Origin: CAYOYK01 sp964408185
Lineage (GTDB): Bacteria; Bacillota; Clostridia; Christensenellales; Aristaeellaceae
Length of the DNA: 64,000 bases
Assembly (NCBI GenBank): GCA_964408185.1
Contig: CAYOYK010000005.1
Span: 15,323-79,322 of the forward strand
Direction: 5' to 3'
In this document: in pieces, positions 17,169-25,083 of the stretch
How positions within the stretch are numbered: position 1 is the stretch's first letter
Layout of the letters: each line of letters opens with the position of its first letter
Program-made: the position numbers and the translations under genes
The notes under the pieces: generated by a model
The model's database searches: none
What the model was told of the DNA's origin: nothing
What the model saw: only the letters and a program-made list of their open reading frames with translations

Positions 17169-18533
17169 ATGATGAACCACCCATTGGAGAGGCTTGCCGG
17201 TTACGCCGACGCCCACGAGGGCGCGCTTTTGCGCTCCGGGGCCATCGCGCCGGAGCTGTACCAGCAGTACGGCGTCAAGCGAGGACTGCGCGACGTTAAC
17301 GGCAAGGGCGTGCTGGCCGGGCTGACGAATATCAGCGAGATCATTGCCAGCAAGGAGGTGGACGGCAAATCCGTCCCCTGCGAGGGCAAGCTGTGGTACC
17401 GCGGGTATGATATCGTTTCGCTTGTGCAGGGCGCGGCGAGGGATCGGCGCTTCGGGTTTGAGGAAATCGCGTATCTGCTGCTGTTTGGCGACCTGCCGGA
17501 CGTCGATCAGCTGGTTGAGTTTCAAACCGTGATGGCCGAGAGCCGCACGCTGCCCACCAATTTTGTGCGCGACGTCATTATGAAAGCCCCCAGTTACGAC
17601 ATGATGAACACGCTCTCCCGCAGCGTGCTCACCCTTGCCAGCTACGACGAGAACGCCTCCGACCTGAGCCTTGGCAACGTGCTGCGCCAATGCCTGATGC
17701 TGATTAGCGTGTTCCCGATGCTGGCCGCCTACGGCTACCACAGCTACAATCATTATGAGAACGACGAGAGCCTGTACATCCACCGTCCGGACGAGAGCCT
17801 TTCCACTGCCGAGAATCTGCTGCGCATGCTCCGCCCGGACAAGGGCTATACCCGTCTTGAGGCGCAGGTGCTCGATCTGGCGCTGATTCTCCACATGGAG
17901 CACGGCGGCGGCAACAACTCCACGTTCACCACGCATGTGGTCACCAGCTCCGGCAGCGATACCTACTCCGTGATCGCGGCGGCGCTGGCCTCGCTGAAGG
18001 GCCCCAAGCACGGCGGCGCGAACATCAAGGTTGTGCAGATGATGGACGACCTGCGCCAGAACGTATCCGATCCTGCCGATCAGGACGCGGTGGAGGCGTA
18101 TCTCAACCGCCTGCTGGATAAGAACGCCTTCGACCAGAAGGGCCTGATTTACGGCATGGGCCACGCGGTCTACTCCATATCCGACCCGCGCGCGACGATC
18201 TTTCGGGGCTTTGTGCGGCAGCTTGCCGCCGAGAAGGACAGGCAGGCCGAGTTTGACCTCTACTCGATGGTCGAGCGCCTCGCGCCGCAGGTGATCGCGG
18301 AAAAGCGCCACATCTACAAGGGCGTGAGCGCAAACGTGGACTTCTTTAGCGGCCTCACGTACTCCATGCTGGGCATCCCGACGGAAATGTTTACGCCGAT
18401 CTTCGCCATCGCGCGCATTGTGGGCTGGAGCGCCCACCGCATCGAGGAGCTGATCAACGCCGATAAGATCATGCGGCCCTCCTACCGCAGCGTCGCGCCG
18501 ACGCGCGGCTATACGCCGCTGGCGGAGCGTTAG
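17169..18533 (+). CDS. gltA: Citrate synthase, Si type
   Basis: Condenses oxaloacetate and acetyl-CoA to citrate. The 454-residue protein carries the three catalytic regions: His in LHMEHGGGNNSTF, His in YGMGHAVYSISDPR near residue 330, and Asp in NVDFFSGLTYSMLG near residue 394. The N-terminal extension and length fit the clostridial form. I chose the ATG at 17169 because AAGGAGG ends 8 bases upstream; the frame stays open 59 codons further upstream, but that part overlaps the promoter. With aconitase it supplies isocitrate; isocitrate dehydrogenase is not in the window. Confidence 0.94.
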   Translation: MMNHPLERLAGYADAHEGALLRSGAIAPELYQQYGVKRGLRDVNGKGVLAGLTNISEIIASKEVDGKSVPCEGKLWYRGYDIVSLVQGAARDRRFGFEEIAYLLLFGDLPDVDQLVEFQTVMAESRTLPTNFVRDVIMKAPSYDMMNTLSRSVLTLASYDENASDLSLGNVLRQCLMLISVFPMLAAYGYHSYNHYENDESLYIHRPDESLSTAENLLRMLRPDKGYTRLEAQVLDLALILHMEHGGGNNSTFTTHVVTSSGSDTYSVIAAALASLKGPKHGGANIKVVQMMDDLRQNVSDPADQDAVEAYLNRLLDKNAFDQKGLIYGMGHAVYSISDPRATIFRGFVRQLAAEKDRQAEFDLYSMVERLAPQVIAEKRHIYKGVSANVDFFSGLTYSMLGIPTEMFTPIFAIARIVGWSAHRIEELINADKIMRPSYRSVAPTRGYTPLAER

Positions 18534-18616
18534 CCGCAGGCCGGCGGGACCGGGCGGGGCATCGGCAACTTTTTTCAATAAATTTTGGAAAAGCGCTATG
18601 CAAAGCCCGAATTCCA

Positions 18617-18762
18617 TGCTATAATACGGCTGTTACCCAGCCCAGGGAATAAGGTTTAGGTTCTCTCACAAGTTCGTCCAATCCAGAGCTTGGGATCACC
18701 GAACCGGATAACTGAAGGCACTCAGGCTTTGGGAACAGATTAAACTTGGAGGTAAACCTATC
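18617..18762 (+). promoter_or_regulatory. Extended -10 promoter and about 130-nt leader of zinc-ribbon gene 1
   Basis: TGCTATAAT (18617-18625) is an extended -10 with no good -35. From about 18632 to the ATG at 18763 is an untranslated leader with several possible hairpins (for example GGCTG/CAGCC at 18627-18642). AGGTTTA (18652-18658) is exactly complementary to TAAACCT (18753-18759), which lies between the ribosome site GGAGG and the ATG. Folding could therefore control translation. I match it to no known riboswitch class. Confidence 0.55.
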
Positions 18763-19053
18763 ATGTATCAGGACAAAACCCTCACTTGCCGCGATTGTGG
18801 TGCCGAATTCGTCTTCTCCGCTTCCGAGCAGCAGTTCTTCGCCGACAAGGGCTTCCAGAACGAGCCCAGCCGCTGCCCCGCTTGCCGTAGTGCCCGTCGG
18901 GCCAGCCAGAACCCCAACCGTGGCGAGCGCCAGATGTACGAAGTGATCTGCGATGGTTGCGGCGCGACCACCCAGGTGCCCTTCCAGCCCCGCGGAGATC
19001 GCCCCGTGTACTGCCGCGACTGCTACGAGAAGAATCGCCAGAGCAAGTACTAA
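18763..19053 (+). CDS. Zinc-ribbon protein 1 (probable zinc-binding domain, four CxxC pairs)
   Basis: 96 residues with four CxxC pairs: CRDC at 9-12, CPAC near 38, CDGC near 65 and CRDC near 86, enough for two zinc sites. The N-terminal half (TLTCRDCGAEFVFSASEQ, then KGFQNEPSRC) is the small zinc-ribbon domain common in Clostridia; the second half repeats a ribbon. The function is unknown; such proteins may bind nucleic acid. A close paralogue lies at 53282-53554. Translation starts at an ATG 9 bases after GGAGG. The gene is monocistronic with its own promoter, leader and terminator. Confidence 0.88.
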   Translation: MYQDKTLTCRDCGAEFVFSASEQQFFADKGFQNEPSRCPACRSARRASQNPNRGERQMYEVICDGCGATTQVPFQPRGDRPVYCRDCYEKNRQSKY

Positions 19054-19075
19054 GAGCTAGGCGCAAGCCTACGCG

Positions 19076-19106
19076 ATGCCGTCCCTCAACAGGGACGGCA
19101 TTTTTT
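19076..19106 (+). terminator. Terminator of zinc-ribbon gene 1
   Basis: An 11-bp perfect stem (19076-19086 with 19091-19101), a 4-base loop and a T6 run. Confidence 0.92.
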
Positions 19107-19382
19107 ATGCGGCGGGCCTGTTGTCCGCGTGATGCGCACGCGCCCGCCCCCGATGAAGGGGTGGGCGCTATGGACTGCCGACAAGCCTGTGTCGGGGAGC
19201 GGCTTTCTCCGCGTCCGCAGCAGGCGCGGCCTCTGTGCTGTCTCCGCCTCGCCGGGCGGTGTTGCCGCGAGCAGCGCTGCGCAGGTTCGCTCGCTGGCGG
19301 GCCGCTGCGCGGGATTGCGGGGCGCTGCCCCGCACCCCGGCAAGGAGGCAGTGCCTCCTGCACCTCCGGGCTTTCTGTCCTA
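19107..19382. other. G+C-rich intergenic region with nested hairpins, no gene seen
   Basis: No supported reading frame. The part at about 19310-19370 consists of short back-to-back palindromes (GGGGCGCTGCCCC, then GGAGGCAGTGCCTCC), a pattern seen in intergenic repeat elements. It may be a decayed or repetitive element; its function is unknown. Confidence 0.5.
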
Positions 19383-20237
19383 TTACGGCGCGGTCGTCTC
19401 GGTGGTGCCGCTGCCGCGCTTGATGGTGGTGCGCACCTTCGAGAACACATCCAAGAAGTTATCGCGGTAATCCAGCGGGTAGATGATCTGAATCACATAC
19501 AGCACCTTATCGCGGCAGGTGGCGTGGATACGTCCGCCCACCTTTACGCCCGTGACCATCGTGCCGCTGAAGTTGATGTACACGCCCGTGCTGCCCATCA
19601 GGTAGCGCTCCGCCGTCAGCGACGGGCTCCAATCGGAGAAATTGGTGGCGCCAATCGCGTCGCAGCGCTGCTTGACCTCGGATTTCAGCTCGGCAACCGT
19701 ATAATCCGTGGTGGTGGGCACGGCAAAGATGCTCAGGGAACCCAACTGCCCGTCCTTCATCTGCTCGGCTGGCTCGCTGAGCGTAAAAGCCTCGGACACG
19801 GACTCGTCGGCGATCCATCCCGCCGGGCCCTCGAAGGTGAGCCCGCTGGCGCCCAGCGACTGAACAAAGTAGGTGGTGTACACAAACGTCAAGTCGCCAT
19901 GCGGCGTGGCCGTGGGCATATCAATGGGGTCCATCGGAATGGGGGTTGAGCCCGCGTAGGGGTAGATCGTACCCAACTCCTCGGCGTAGCTCTCCTCCGC
20001 CATCGCGTCGTCGGACGTGTAATCTGAGGAGGGAACCACGTCATACGGGTTATTGGCAAACAGGCTGGTATCGTCCGTCGCGGCTACGTAAACAGGCTCC
20101 GCCGTCGGGGTGATGGCCGGGCCGATGTACTGCGTGGCCTCATCATAAACCTGCCCCGCAGACTGCTGGCTGGAGCAGCCCGACAGCAGCGCGGCGACCA
20201 TCAGCAGGCAAACCGCCGCCATGCAAAAGCGTTTCAT
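19383..20237 (-). CDS. Secreted lipoprotein of unknown function
   Basis: 284 residues. The N-terminus is a lipoprotein signal (MKRFCMAAVCLLMVAALLSGC), with the lipobox LSGC giving a lipidated Cys at residue 21. The next 90 residues are acidic and Thr/Pro-rich, suggesting a flexible stalk. The C-terminal half (about 130-275) looks like a compact domain with the segment GPAGWIADESVSEAFTLSEP, reminiscent of PsbP/DUF-type proteins that begin with a P-x-GW motif; this is only a resemblance. I start at the ATG at 20237, six bases after GGAGGG. Confidence 0.75.
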   Translation of the reverse strand: MKRFCMAAVCLLMVAALLSGCSSQQSAGQVYDEATQYIGPAITPTAEPVYVAATDDTSLFANNPYDVVPSSDYTSDDAMAEESYAEELGTIYPYAGSTPIPMDPIDMPTATPHGDLTFVYTTYFVQSLGASGLTFEGPAGWIADESVSEAFTLSEPAEQMKDGQLGSLSIFAVPTTTDYTVAELKSEVKQRCDAIGATNFSDWSPSLTAERYLMGSTGVYINFSGTMVTGVKVGGRIHATCRDKVLYVIQIIYPLDYRDNFLDVFSKVRTTIKRGSGTTETTAP

Positions 20238-20325
20238 CCTCATCCCTCCATGTCCCATGCATCCATTCTAACGTTCCGGCGCTTGTCTTTCATCCGTTGT
20301 ATTGTAGCATCCGCACGGGGCCGCG

Positions 20326-21282
20326 TCAACCTTGTCCCAGCGCGTCGTAATCCGGGCGATACAGCCGGCGCTCCAGCGAGAAAATCTTCTCGGAGAACAC
20401 GCCCGGATGGATGCGTTCCTCGACGGCCTGCATCTCGTTCATGCGCGCGTCCAGCAGATCGACCCAGTGCAGCAGCTCGGCTTCGGGGAACATCGGCTTG
20501 CGCGGGCTGCCGTACTGCTCCTCTCCGTGGTGGCTGATCATCATGTGCTGCAGGAGCAGCACCGGCTCGCCGGTCACGCCGACGGCGTTGGCGGCCTCTT
20601 GGATGCGGGTCACGCCCAGCACCAGATGGCCCAGCAGCAGACCGCTCTCGGTATAGTCCTTTACCACGCCCATGGGATCGGACGCCATCTCCTCCACCTT
20701 GCACAGGTCGTGGACGATCACCCCGCAGATCAGCAAATCGGCGTTGGCATAGGGATACAGCGGCAAAATAGCCTGCGCGAGCCGCAGCATGCCCGTGGTG
20801 TGGTGCAGCAGGCCGCTCCGCTCCGCGTGATGGATACGCTGGGCCGCCGGAAAGTAATCCAGCTCCTTGTCGTAGCGGCGCAGCAGCTCCCGCACAATCT
20901 TGCGCAGCGGCTCGGAGGTCACGCCCGCGAGCGCCGCGTCGATCTGCGCGCGCATTTCCTCCGGGCTTTGGGGCGCGCATTGCGTGAGCACGGACATGTC
21001 CACGTCGTCGCCCTCCGCCAAGAGGCGGAGCTTCTCAATGCGGAGCTGCAAGCGCCCGTTGTACTCCAGCGTCGCGCCGCGCACCTTGACGACGGAGCCG
21101 GTAGCGGGCGGCGGCACATTGCCGTCCCACAGCTTGGCGTTCACGTCGCCCGTTTTATCCGACAGGGTGAGATCCAGGTATTTGTTGCCGTTGCTGCCCA
21201 TGCGCTGCTCGCTCATGCGCACAAGCAGAAATCCTTCAAACTTAGCGTCCTTGACCAAATCGCACACACGGGATTGTTCCAT
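20326..21282 (-). CDS. yhaM: 3'-5' exoribonuclease of the YhaM family (OB fold + HD domain)
   Basis: 318 residues. Residues 1-100 form an OB-fold nucleic-acid-binding domain (YLDLTLSDKTGDVNAKLW). Residues 150-300 are an HD domain with the metal ligands in GLLHHTTGML, VIVHDLCKVEEM and MISHHGEEQYG. This domain order is that of YhaM, an RNase that trims short RNA and DNA from the 3' end. I start at the ATG at 21282 after AAGGAG; a TTG two codons upstream is too close to the site. It is located 28 bases after dnaB. Confidence 0.88.
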   Translation of the reverse strand: MEQSRVCDLVKDAKFEGFLLVRMSEQRMGSNGNKYLDLTLSDKTGDVNAKLWDGNVPPPATGSVVKVRGATLEYNGRLQLRIEKLRLLAEGDDVDMSVLTQCAPQSPEEMRAQIDAALAGVTSEPLRKIVRELLRRYDKELDYFPAAQRIHHAERSGLLHHTTGMLRLAQAILPLYPYANADLLICGVIVHDLCKVEEMASDPMGVVKDYTESGLLLGHLVLGVTRIQEAANAVGVTGEPVLLLQHMMISHHGEEQYGSPRKPMFPEAELLHWVDLLDARMNEMQAVEERIHPGVFSEKIFSLERRLYRPDYDALGQG

Positions 21283-21315
21283 TGACAATAGCTCCTTCGG
21301 CGGGCAGGCCCGCGA

Positions 21316-22695
21316 TCATTCGGCATACAGGGGGGCCCGCGTTCCGGGCAGGTTGGCGTAGCGGGCAAACTCGGCCTGCCACTCCACGTTTACGGTGCCC
21401 ACCGGGCCGTTGCGCTGCTTGGCAATGATGATCTCGCCCTCGTTATCCGGCACCTTCGGCTCGCCGCTGTTCTCATCGTTCAGCGCGTAGTAGCCCTCGC
21501 GGTGGATAAACAGCACCACGTCGGCGTCCTGCTCAATGGAGCCGGAGTCGCGCAGATCGCTCAGCATCGGGCGCTTGTTGGTGCGGGCGGTGTTGGCGCG
21601 CGCAAGCTGCGCGCAGGCCACCAGCGGCACCTTGAGCTCCAGCGCGATGGACTTGAGTTGGCGGCTGATCTCGCTGACCTCAAGCTGGCGGTTCTCGCTG
21701 CGCTTGTCCGATCCCATCAGGCCCAGATAGTCCAGCGCGATCATATCCAGCCCTTGCTCCATCATCAGGCGGCGGCTTCTGCTGCGAAGCTGGGAGGGCG
21801 TGAGGCCGGAGGTATCGTCGATGTAAATTCGGGCGGCGCTGAGCGTATTGAGGCAATCGCCCAGCTTGATCCACTCGTCGTCGGACAGCATGCCGCTGCG
21901 CACGCGCTGCATGTTGATGCCGGCCTCCGCGCACAGGATGCGCATGCCAATCTGCTCGCAGGGCATTTCCAAGCTGAAAAAGGCCACGGTCTTTTTGCTC
22001 TTGACCCCCGCGAACTGCGCAAGCCCAAGCGCCAGCGCGGTTTTGCCCATGGCGGGCCGCGCGCCGACGATAATCAGCTCGCCGCCGTGCAGGCCGGTCA
22101 GCATGCGGTCCAAATCGTACAGGCCTGTGGGCACGCCCGCAAGGCGGCCCTGCAAGCGGCTCAGCTCCTCGATCACGTCGAATGTCTTGCTGAGCACCGC
22201 GTTAATGGGCATGAGCGTCTCGGAGCCGGAGCGGCGCATAACGATATCAAAAATGGAGCGCTCCGCGTCGTGGAGCACGGTAGGCAGCGGATCCTGCTGG
22301 CGGTAGCACTGCTCGCTGATGCGCTGCGCCGCGCCGATGAGCTTGCGCAGGGTGGCTTTTTCCAGCACGATGCTCACGTAGGTGCGGGTGTTGGCCGTGG
22401 TGGGCACATAGCGGAACGCCTGCAGCAGGTAGGCGTTGCCGCCCACGCCGTCCAGCGTGCCGCGCCGGGCAAGCTCGTTTGCGACGGTCATCACGTCGAT
22501 GGGCGAGCCGCCCATTTGCAGCGCGCGCATGGCGCTGAAGATCTCGCGGTGCTCGGCCGCGTAAAAATCGGTTTCCTCAAGGGACTCAATGGCGAGGGTC
22601 GCCGCCGCGGCGTCCTGAAGCATAGCGCCCAGCACCGAGCGTTCCGCGTCCACGCTGTTGGGCGGCACAACGCGCGCCAGCTCCTGACCTTCCAT
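21316..22695 (-). CDS. dnaB: Replicative DNA helicase
   Basis: Hexameric helicase of the replication fork, called DnaC in Bacillus. The 459-residue protein has the N-terminal DnaB domain (PNSVDAERSVLGAML) and the RecA-like C-terminal ATPase. Walker A is GARPAMGKTALAL near residue 209, and the Walker B region is LDMIALDYLGLM near 308. It starts at the ATG at 22695 behind GGAGG and follows rplI by 33 bases. The order rplI-dnaB is conserved in Firmicutes. The length is normal and there is no intein. Confidence 0.96.
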   Translation of the reverse strand: MEGQELARVVPPNSVDAERSVLGAMLQDAAAATLAIESLEETDFYAAEHREIFSAMRALQMGGSPIDVMTVANELARRGTLDGVGGNAYLLQAFRYVPTTANTRTYVSIVLEKATLRKLIGAAQRISEQCYRQQDPLPTVLHDAERSIFDIVMRRSGSETLMPINAVLSKTFDVIEELSRLQGRLAGVPTGLYDLDRMLTGLHGGELIIVGARPAMGKTALALGLAQFAGVKSKKTVAFFSLEMPCEQIGMRILCAEAGINMQRVRSGMLSDDEWIKLGDCLNTLSAARIYIDDTSGLTPSQLRSRSRRLMMEQGLDMIALDYLGLMGSDKRSENRQLEVSEISRQLKSIALELKVPLVACAQLARANTARTNKRPMLSDLRDSGSIEQDADVVLFIHREGYYALNDENSGEPKVPDNEGEIIIAKQRNGPVGTVNVEWQAEFARYANLPGTRAPLYAE

Positions 22696-22728
22696 CCGGC
22701 GACCTCCTCTCCCGGTATTGTCCGTTTT

Positions 22729-23175
22729 TTACTTGCCGGGCTCCACATGCACCTTCATCACGGCGGTGATCTCCGGGTAGACCCACACGGTCGCGTCCAC
22801 ATCGCCCGTTTGGCGGATGGCCTCGCAGTCGATTTTTTTCTTGTCCACCTTGATGCCGTGCTGCGCCTCCAGCGCGTCGGCGATCTCCTGCGTGGTAATG
22901 GAGCCGTACAGCCGCCCTGAGGTGCCGCACTTGGCCTCAATGGTAATCACCTTGCCGCGCAGCTTGCCGGCGGTCTCCACCGCGGCGGCGCGGCGCTCCT
23001 GCTCCAGCTTGGCCTCCACGGCTCGCTTGCGCTCGATTTCCTTCACCGCGTTGGGCGTGGCCTCAACGGCCCACTTGCGGGGCATCAGATAATTGCGCGC
23101 AAATCCGTCCGACACGTTGAGCACGTCGTCCTTTTTCCCGGAGCCCTTGACGTCGCAAAGCAGAATCACCTTCAT
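22729..23175 (-). CDS. rplI: 50S ribosomal protein L9
   Basis: 148 residues, standard length. It starts MKVILLCDVKGSGKKDDV with the N-terminal rRNA-binding domain containing GFARNYLMPRKWA, then a long helix, then the C-terminal domain (GSITTQEIADALE). The start overlaps the end of the upstream yybS-like gene by 4 bases, which indicates coupling. Confidence 0.97.
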   Translation of the reverse strand: MKVILLCDVKGSGKKDDVLNVSDGFARNYLMPRKWAVEATPNAVKEIERKRAVEAKLEQERRAAAVETAGKLRGKVITIEAKCGTSGRLYGSITTQEIADALEAQHGIKVDKKKIDCEAIRQTGDVDATVWVYPEITAVMKVHVEPGK

Positions 23176-24233
23176 TTTAGTTCCCCCTCCTGACGTTTTA
23201 TCGCCGCGACCCGGATGTTAAGCAGGCTGTCCGCAACGCCGAGGAGCACCAGCAGCGGCGGCACGAGCAAATACATCAGCGCGGCAAGGGTATAATACCA
23301 TGCGGTGCGCTCCGGCTTGCGGCGGCAGAGCAGGAACGTCAGCACGGACGCTCCCAGCAGCCGGTACACCGCCAGCAGCGCCTGCCACAGCAGCGCGCTC
23401 ATCAGCGCGGATACGGAGCCCTCGATAAGCTGGAGGCCAAGCGCACACACCGCGAGGGCCAGCATGTAGCCCTTATAGCCGCGCGGAAGGTGCAGCGTCT
23501 GGAAGCTGGGCGCGCCGATAAGGCTGCCGCTGGACAGCCGCACGCGCGCGCGTGCCGTCAGCAGCGCGGAGAGCGACCCGACCGTGATGGAGATCGACAT
23601 GATCAGTCCGGGAATCAGCATGCGAAGCTTATCGGCCAGATTGAGCTGCAAAATGCGCAGCAGCTCCACGCGCGAGCCGTCCGTAATGATGCCGATATCG
23701 CTCAGCATCAGGATCCCCGCGTTCTGAAACCGCGTTGGCAGCGAGATCACGCCCGCGCGAAGCATGGACATCAGCTTGCCGTCCACGTCCGGCCACGTGG
23801 TAAACCATTCCACAAGGAGCTTGGACGTCCCGGTAAACAGATCGTAACCGACCTGCGAGATCATGTACATGCAAAGCAGCATCATGGAGGCGAGCATCGC
23901 GCCGATCTGGATCAGAAGCGTCGCGTTAAAGGAAGCGCGGCGGCGCTGGGACAGGCTGTTTGTCAGCAGCGACAGCATGGGGAACGCCAGCAGGCACATC
24001 GCCAGCGTAGGGCTGTACGCGTTCGCCAGCAGTCCCGCAAAGGGCACCAGCATCAGCGCCAGCGCGTACCACAGCCCAACCGTCAGCGAAAGCGGGCAAA
24101 TGATCACGGACAGCAAAACGGAAATCGGCACGCATAACGGAGGGCAAAGCAACGCCGCCGCCAGCAGCACGTCCAGCAGCCCCCATTGGAGCAGGTGCTT
24201 TCCCCTGGTTAGATTGGCGGCGATCAGGTTCAT
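23172..24233 (-). CDS. YybS/DUF2232-like integral membrane protein
   Basis: 353 residues with about eight hydrophobic segments. It matches in position and character the YybS-type DUF2232 protein that lies upstream of rplI in Firmicutes. In Bacillus the phosphodiesterase gene gdpP (yybT) lies between the two; here it is absent. The function is unknown; DUF2232 proteins resemble substrate-binding membrane subunits. I start at the ATG at 24233, 8 bases after GAGG; a GTG at 24260 is the alternative. Confidence 0.75.
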   Translation of the reverse strand: MNLIAANLTRGKHLLQWGLLDVLLAAALLCPPLCVPISVLLSVIICPLSLTVGLWYALALMLVPFAGLLANAYSPTLAMCLLAFPMLSLLTNSLSQRRRASFNATLLIQIGAMLASMMLLCMYMISQVGYDLFTGTSKLLVEWFTTWPDVDGKLMSMLRAGVISLPTRFQNAGILMLSDIGIITDGSRVELLRILQLNLADKLRMLIPGLIMSISITVGSLSALLTARARVRLSSGSLIGAPSFQTLHLPRGYKGYMLALAVCALGLQLIEGSVSALMSALLWQALLAVYRLLGASVLTFLLCRRKPERTAWYYTLAALMYLLVPPLLVLLGVADSLLNIRVAAIKRQEGELK

Positions 24234-24431
24234 GCGTTCATCCTCGCGGTCTGTGATCACAAGCGGCTACTGCGGCAGCTTACCCTTTATTATAAGTCAA
24301 CATCAACGCGCCGTCAACCTCGGCGGAGCGCACGCCTGTAAAAAACGCGAGATTCTGCCACGCGTGCCAACCATTGCCGATGATAACGCCGCCCCTTCTG
24401 CGCACAATATGGGCCGAGGAGGCGAATTTCA

Positions 24432-25010
24432 TTGAGAAAAACTTGGTTACTCCTGACATGGGCCGTCGTGTGCGCGCTGGCGCTGAGCGCCTGCGCCAGC
24501 AACGCCGATACCGTGCAAAGCCCCAGCCCAAGCCCCAGCGTATCCATGCTGCCCACGCAGAGCGCCATGCCCACGCAAAGCGCCATGCCGACCCAAAGCG
24601 CCATGCCCACGCAGGGCGCCGAGGGCGTAACGACGCTGGAGGACGCGGTACGCGTCGGCGGAGAGCTGGCGACGGATCTGCAAAAGCTCAGCGAGGTCGA
24701 GGACGCCGTCGTGATCGCCGCGGGCAACATGGCGCTGGTCGGCCTGACCTTTGACAAGCAGTATCAGGGCGGGCTGACGGAGCGCGTGACCGCTATGGTG
24801 GAGGCCCGCGCGGTCGCCATCAACAGCGGGCTGACCACCGTGATCGCAACCGACGACGAGGCGATGGTCGAGAAGATCAGCAATCTGGCCAAGCAGGCGG
24901 AAGAAAAGACCATTACGTTTTCCGAGCTGCAAAGCCAAGCGCTGGCTCTCTCCACGGAGCTCGAACAGCAGAGCACGCCCAGCGCCACACAAAGCGGCAC
25001 GACAACGTGA
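24432..25010 (+). CDS. YhcN/YlaJ-type lipoprotein (sporulation-associated family)
   Basis: 192 residues. A lipoprotein signal ends in LSACAS with the lipidated Cys at residue 21. A Ser/Pro linker with four 6-residue units (PTQSAM, 24549-24620) follows, then a domain with EDAVVIAAGNMALVGLTFD and a helical region, as in YhcN/YlaJ proteins of the spore. It starts at a TTG (24432), 9 bases after an AGGAGG site; no ATG fits. The family suggests a link to sporulation or germination, but no other spore gene is near. A bidirectional terminator follows. Confidence 0.8.
   Translation: MRKTWLLLTWAVVCALALSACASNADTVQSPSPSPSVSMLPTQSAMPTQSAMPTQSAMPTQGAEGVTTLEDAVRVGGELATDLQKLSEVEDAVVIAAGNMALVGLTFDKQYQGGLTERVTAMVEARAVAINSGLTTVIATDDEAMVEKISNLAKQAEEKTITFSELQSQALALSTELEQQSTPSATQSGTTT
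24549..24620 (+). repeat. Four 18-bp tandem units inside the YhcN/YlaJ-type gene
   Basis: Units at 24549, 24567, 24585 and 24603 encode (M)PTQSA-like repeats in the linker after the lipid anchor. Base differences between the units are mostly synonymous. Confidence 0.85.
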
Positions 25011-25030
25011 GAGGCCCCTGAATGCAAGCT

Positions 25031-25064
25031 AAAACCGCGACATCTGCTCAGACGTCGCGGTTTT
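25031..25064. terminator. Bidirectional terminator
   Basis: An 11-bp stem (25031-25041 with 25054-25064) with A4 on the left and T4 on the right, placed between the convergent lipoprotein and zinc-binding protein genes. Confidence 0.8.
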
Positions 25065-25083
25065 ACAATTGCGCTCAGGCTCG

